Assembly (NCBI GenBank): GCA_028293055.1
Contig: JAQGLD010000015.1
Span: forward strand, 1 to 7,492
From: Alphaproteobacteria bacterium
Lineage (GTDB): Bacteria > Pseudomonadota > Alphaproteobacteria > Sphingomonadales > Sphingomonadaceae
Length of the DNA: 7,492 nt
Reading direction: 5' to 3'
Part shown: in pieces, positions 7,063 through 7,492 of the stretch
Layout: each line of letters begins with the position of its first letter
Position numbering within the stretch: position 1 is the stretch's first letter
Program-made: the position numbers and the translations under genes
The notes under the pieces: model-generated
Told to the model about the DNA's origin: nothing
The model's input: only the letters and a program-made list of their open reading frames with translations
The model's database searches: none

Positions 7063-7170
7063 CTAGGCCCCTCTCCTATCCGAGCTGAAAAATATGCCGA
7101 AAAGGAGTGCCGCGGCGGCGCAGTTCGCCCCCGGCTTCAGGATCCCATCCAGGATCTGCCCCATCCTCAT
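7063..7170 (-). CDS. Possible attenuation leader peptide (35 codons)
   Basis: A short ORF in the leader RNA ends in TAG two bases before the stem-loop at 7060. It has four Leu codons (two CTG, CTC, CTT) and three Ile codons (two ATC, one ATA), with the segment CAAAALLFGIFFSS near its end. CTT and ATA are uncommon in the GC-rich neighbours. This would fit branched-chain attenuation, but there is no run of one regulatory residue, the ribosome binding site is weak, and part may be repeat-derived sequence. A second ATG lies at 7164. Identified by position, not homology. Confidence 0.35.
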   Translation of the reverse strand: MRMGQILDGILKPGANCAAAALLFGIFFSSDRRGA

Positions 7171-7199
7171 CCGCGTTCCAATTCCCCCGCAATCCCCAT

Positions 7200-7220
7200 T
7201 TTGGGATCCCGCTTGGCGTG
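7200..7220. repeat. Copy B of the 21-base repeat shared with 2687-2707
   Basis: TTTGGGATCCCG followed by CTTGGCGTG matches copy A at 18 of 21 positions, in the same orientation. Like copy A, it lies between a predicted minus-strand promoter and its gene, close to the expected transcription start of the operon. Confidence 0.45.
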
Positions 7221-7222
7221 AA

Positions 7223-7252
7223 CTTATGATGCAATGGGGCAGCGAATGGCAA
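7223..7252 (-). promoter_or_regulatory. Candidate sigma70 promoter of the KARI-like/leuBCD operon
   Basis: On the minus strand, TTGCCA (7252-7247, 5 of 6 matches to TTGACA) precedes CATAAG (7228-7223, 4 of 6 to TATAAT) with an 18-base spacer. Transcription would start near 7216, placing the leader ORF, stem-loop and terminator in a leader of about 240 bases. Prediction by motif and position only. Confidence 0.45.
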
Positions 7253-7343
7253 GCCCAAAAGTGCTTTATAGAGGGGATTTCATGATTTAGGCAGGCAAGC
7301 GGCGCGGCGACCGGCCGTGTTCGGTATCCCAAGGGAAAGTCAC

Positions 7344-7492
7344 ATGCCTTCCAATTCCTGGCCGTCGCGCGACCTCGTCGACGGCCCCGCTCGCGCCCCC
7401 GCCCGGGCGATGCTTCGCGCCGCCGGCTATGACGATCAGGCCATGGCCAAGCCGATGGTTGCGATCGTCAACACCTGGTCGAACGTGACGCC
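7344..7492 (+). CDS. ilvD: Dihydroxy-acid dehydratase, N-terminal part (cut by window edge)
   Basis: Only the first 49 codons are present. They include DLVDGPARAPARAMLRAAG and KPMVAIVNTWSNVTP, which match the N terminus of IlvD in the branch with the (D)GP.RAPARAML and NTWS.VTPCN pattern. IlvD dehydrates 2,3-dihydroxy-isovalerate or -methylvalerate to the 2-oxo acid, the third common step of valine, isoleucine and leucine synthesis. The ATG at 7344 has AAGGGA about seven bases upstream. It diverges from the KARI-like/leuBCD operon, so the two units share a 367-base control region. The iron-sulphur cysteines and the rest of the enzyme lie outside the window. Another dehydratase of the IlvD/EDD family is possible, but the neighbouring leu genes favour IlvD. 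Confidence 0.85.
   Translation, partial: MPSNSWPSRDLVDGPARAPARAMLRAAGYDDQAMAKPMVAIVNTWSNVT

Larger units (their letters stand above)
6977..7343. other. Divergent control region between ilvD and the KARI-like/leuBCD operon
   Basis: These 367 bases contain no recognisable full-length gene. On the minus strand they hold, in transcription order, a candidate promoter (7252-7223), a repeat copy (7200-7220), a possible leader peptide (7170-7063), a stem-loop (7060-7029) and a strong terminator hairpin (7030-7001). On the plus strand, the ilvD promoter is less clear: TATAGA (7267-7272) is a possible -10 but has no convincing -35 at normal spacing. Confidence 0.6.

Noticed and set aside
6260..7066. 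Plus-strand 268-residue frame opposite the KARI-like gene and its leader.
   Set aside because: It runs through the terminator hairpin and has no motif, whereas the opposite strand aligns to KARI throughout.
7076..7258. A 60-codon minus-strand frame in the divergent region, and a longer 89-codon version of the leader ORF (7063-7332).
   Set aside because: Neither has a convincing ribosome binding site at its distal start, both overlap or precede the predicted promoter, and their content resembles translated intergenic repeat. Only the 35-codon part lying after the predicted transcription start was kept, as tentative.

Overview
The window is chromosomal DNA, GC-rich in coding parts, from an alphaproteobacterium, most likely a sphingomonad. 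This rests on the TorF-family outer-membrane protein, the nitrogen-type PTS Enzyme I, the codon bias and the CCCCTCCC-type intergenic palindrome. Genus cannot be fixed by eye. No mobile element, CRISPR array, tRNA or rRNA was seen.

Layout, left to right. (1) Positions 2-1747 (+) hold the 3' three quarters of ptsP, Enzyme I-Ntr, cut by the left edge. (2) Positions 1748-1873 are a short convergent gap with two G/C-rich hairpins, one of them a typical intergenic palindrome that can serve as a terminator for both sides. (3) Positions 1874-2650 (-) encode a secreted TorF-family putative porin with its own predicted promoter, whose -35 and -10 lie in the two arms of a 12-bp inverted repeat (2735-2764). 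(4) Positions 2927-6976 (-) form a tight four-gene operon, transcribed right to left: a ketol-acid reductoisomerase (KARI)-like gene, leuB, leuC, leuD. leuB/leuC and leuC/leuD each overlap by 4 bases (ATGA). The KARI-like stop touches the leuB start region. (5) Positions 6977-7343 are a divergent control region. On the minus strand it has a candidate promoter, a possible 35-codon leader peptide, a stem-loop, and a strong intrinsic terminator just before the first structural gene, which is the layout of an attenuated amino-acid operon. (6) Positions 7344-7492 (+) are the start of ilvD, cut by the right edge.

The right half is thus a branched-chain amino-acid locus. ilvD makes 2-oxo acids (2-oxoisovalerate for valine and leucine). 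LeuCD isomerises 2-isopropylmalate and LeuB oxidises 3-isopropylmalate to the leucine precursor. leuA and any complete ilvC are not in the window.

The most interesting object is the operon's first gene. It aligns almost without gaps to class I KARI, keeping the NADPH-binding glycine loop, the active-site His107 and Lys130 and the usual numbering. Yet three of the four acidic Mg2+ ligands are replaced (D190 to R, E194 to S, E226 to Q), and the C-terminal helices are replaced by a Pro/Gly-rich tail. It should not carry out the Mg2+-dependent alkyl migration of IlvC, although it is intact and placed at the head of the leucine operon.
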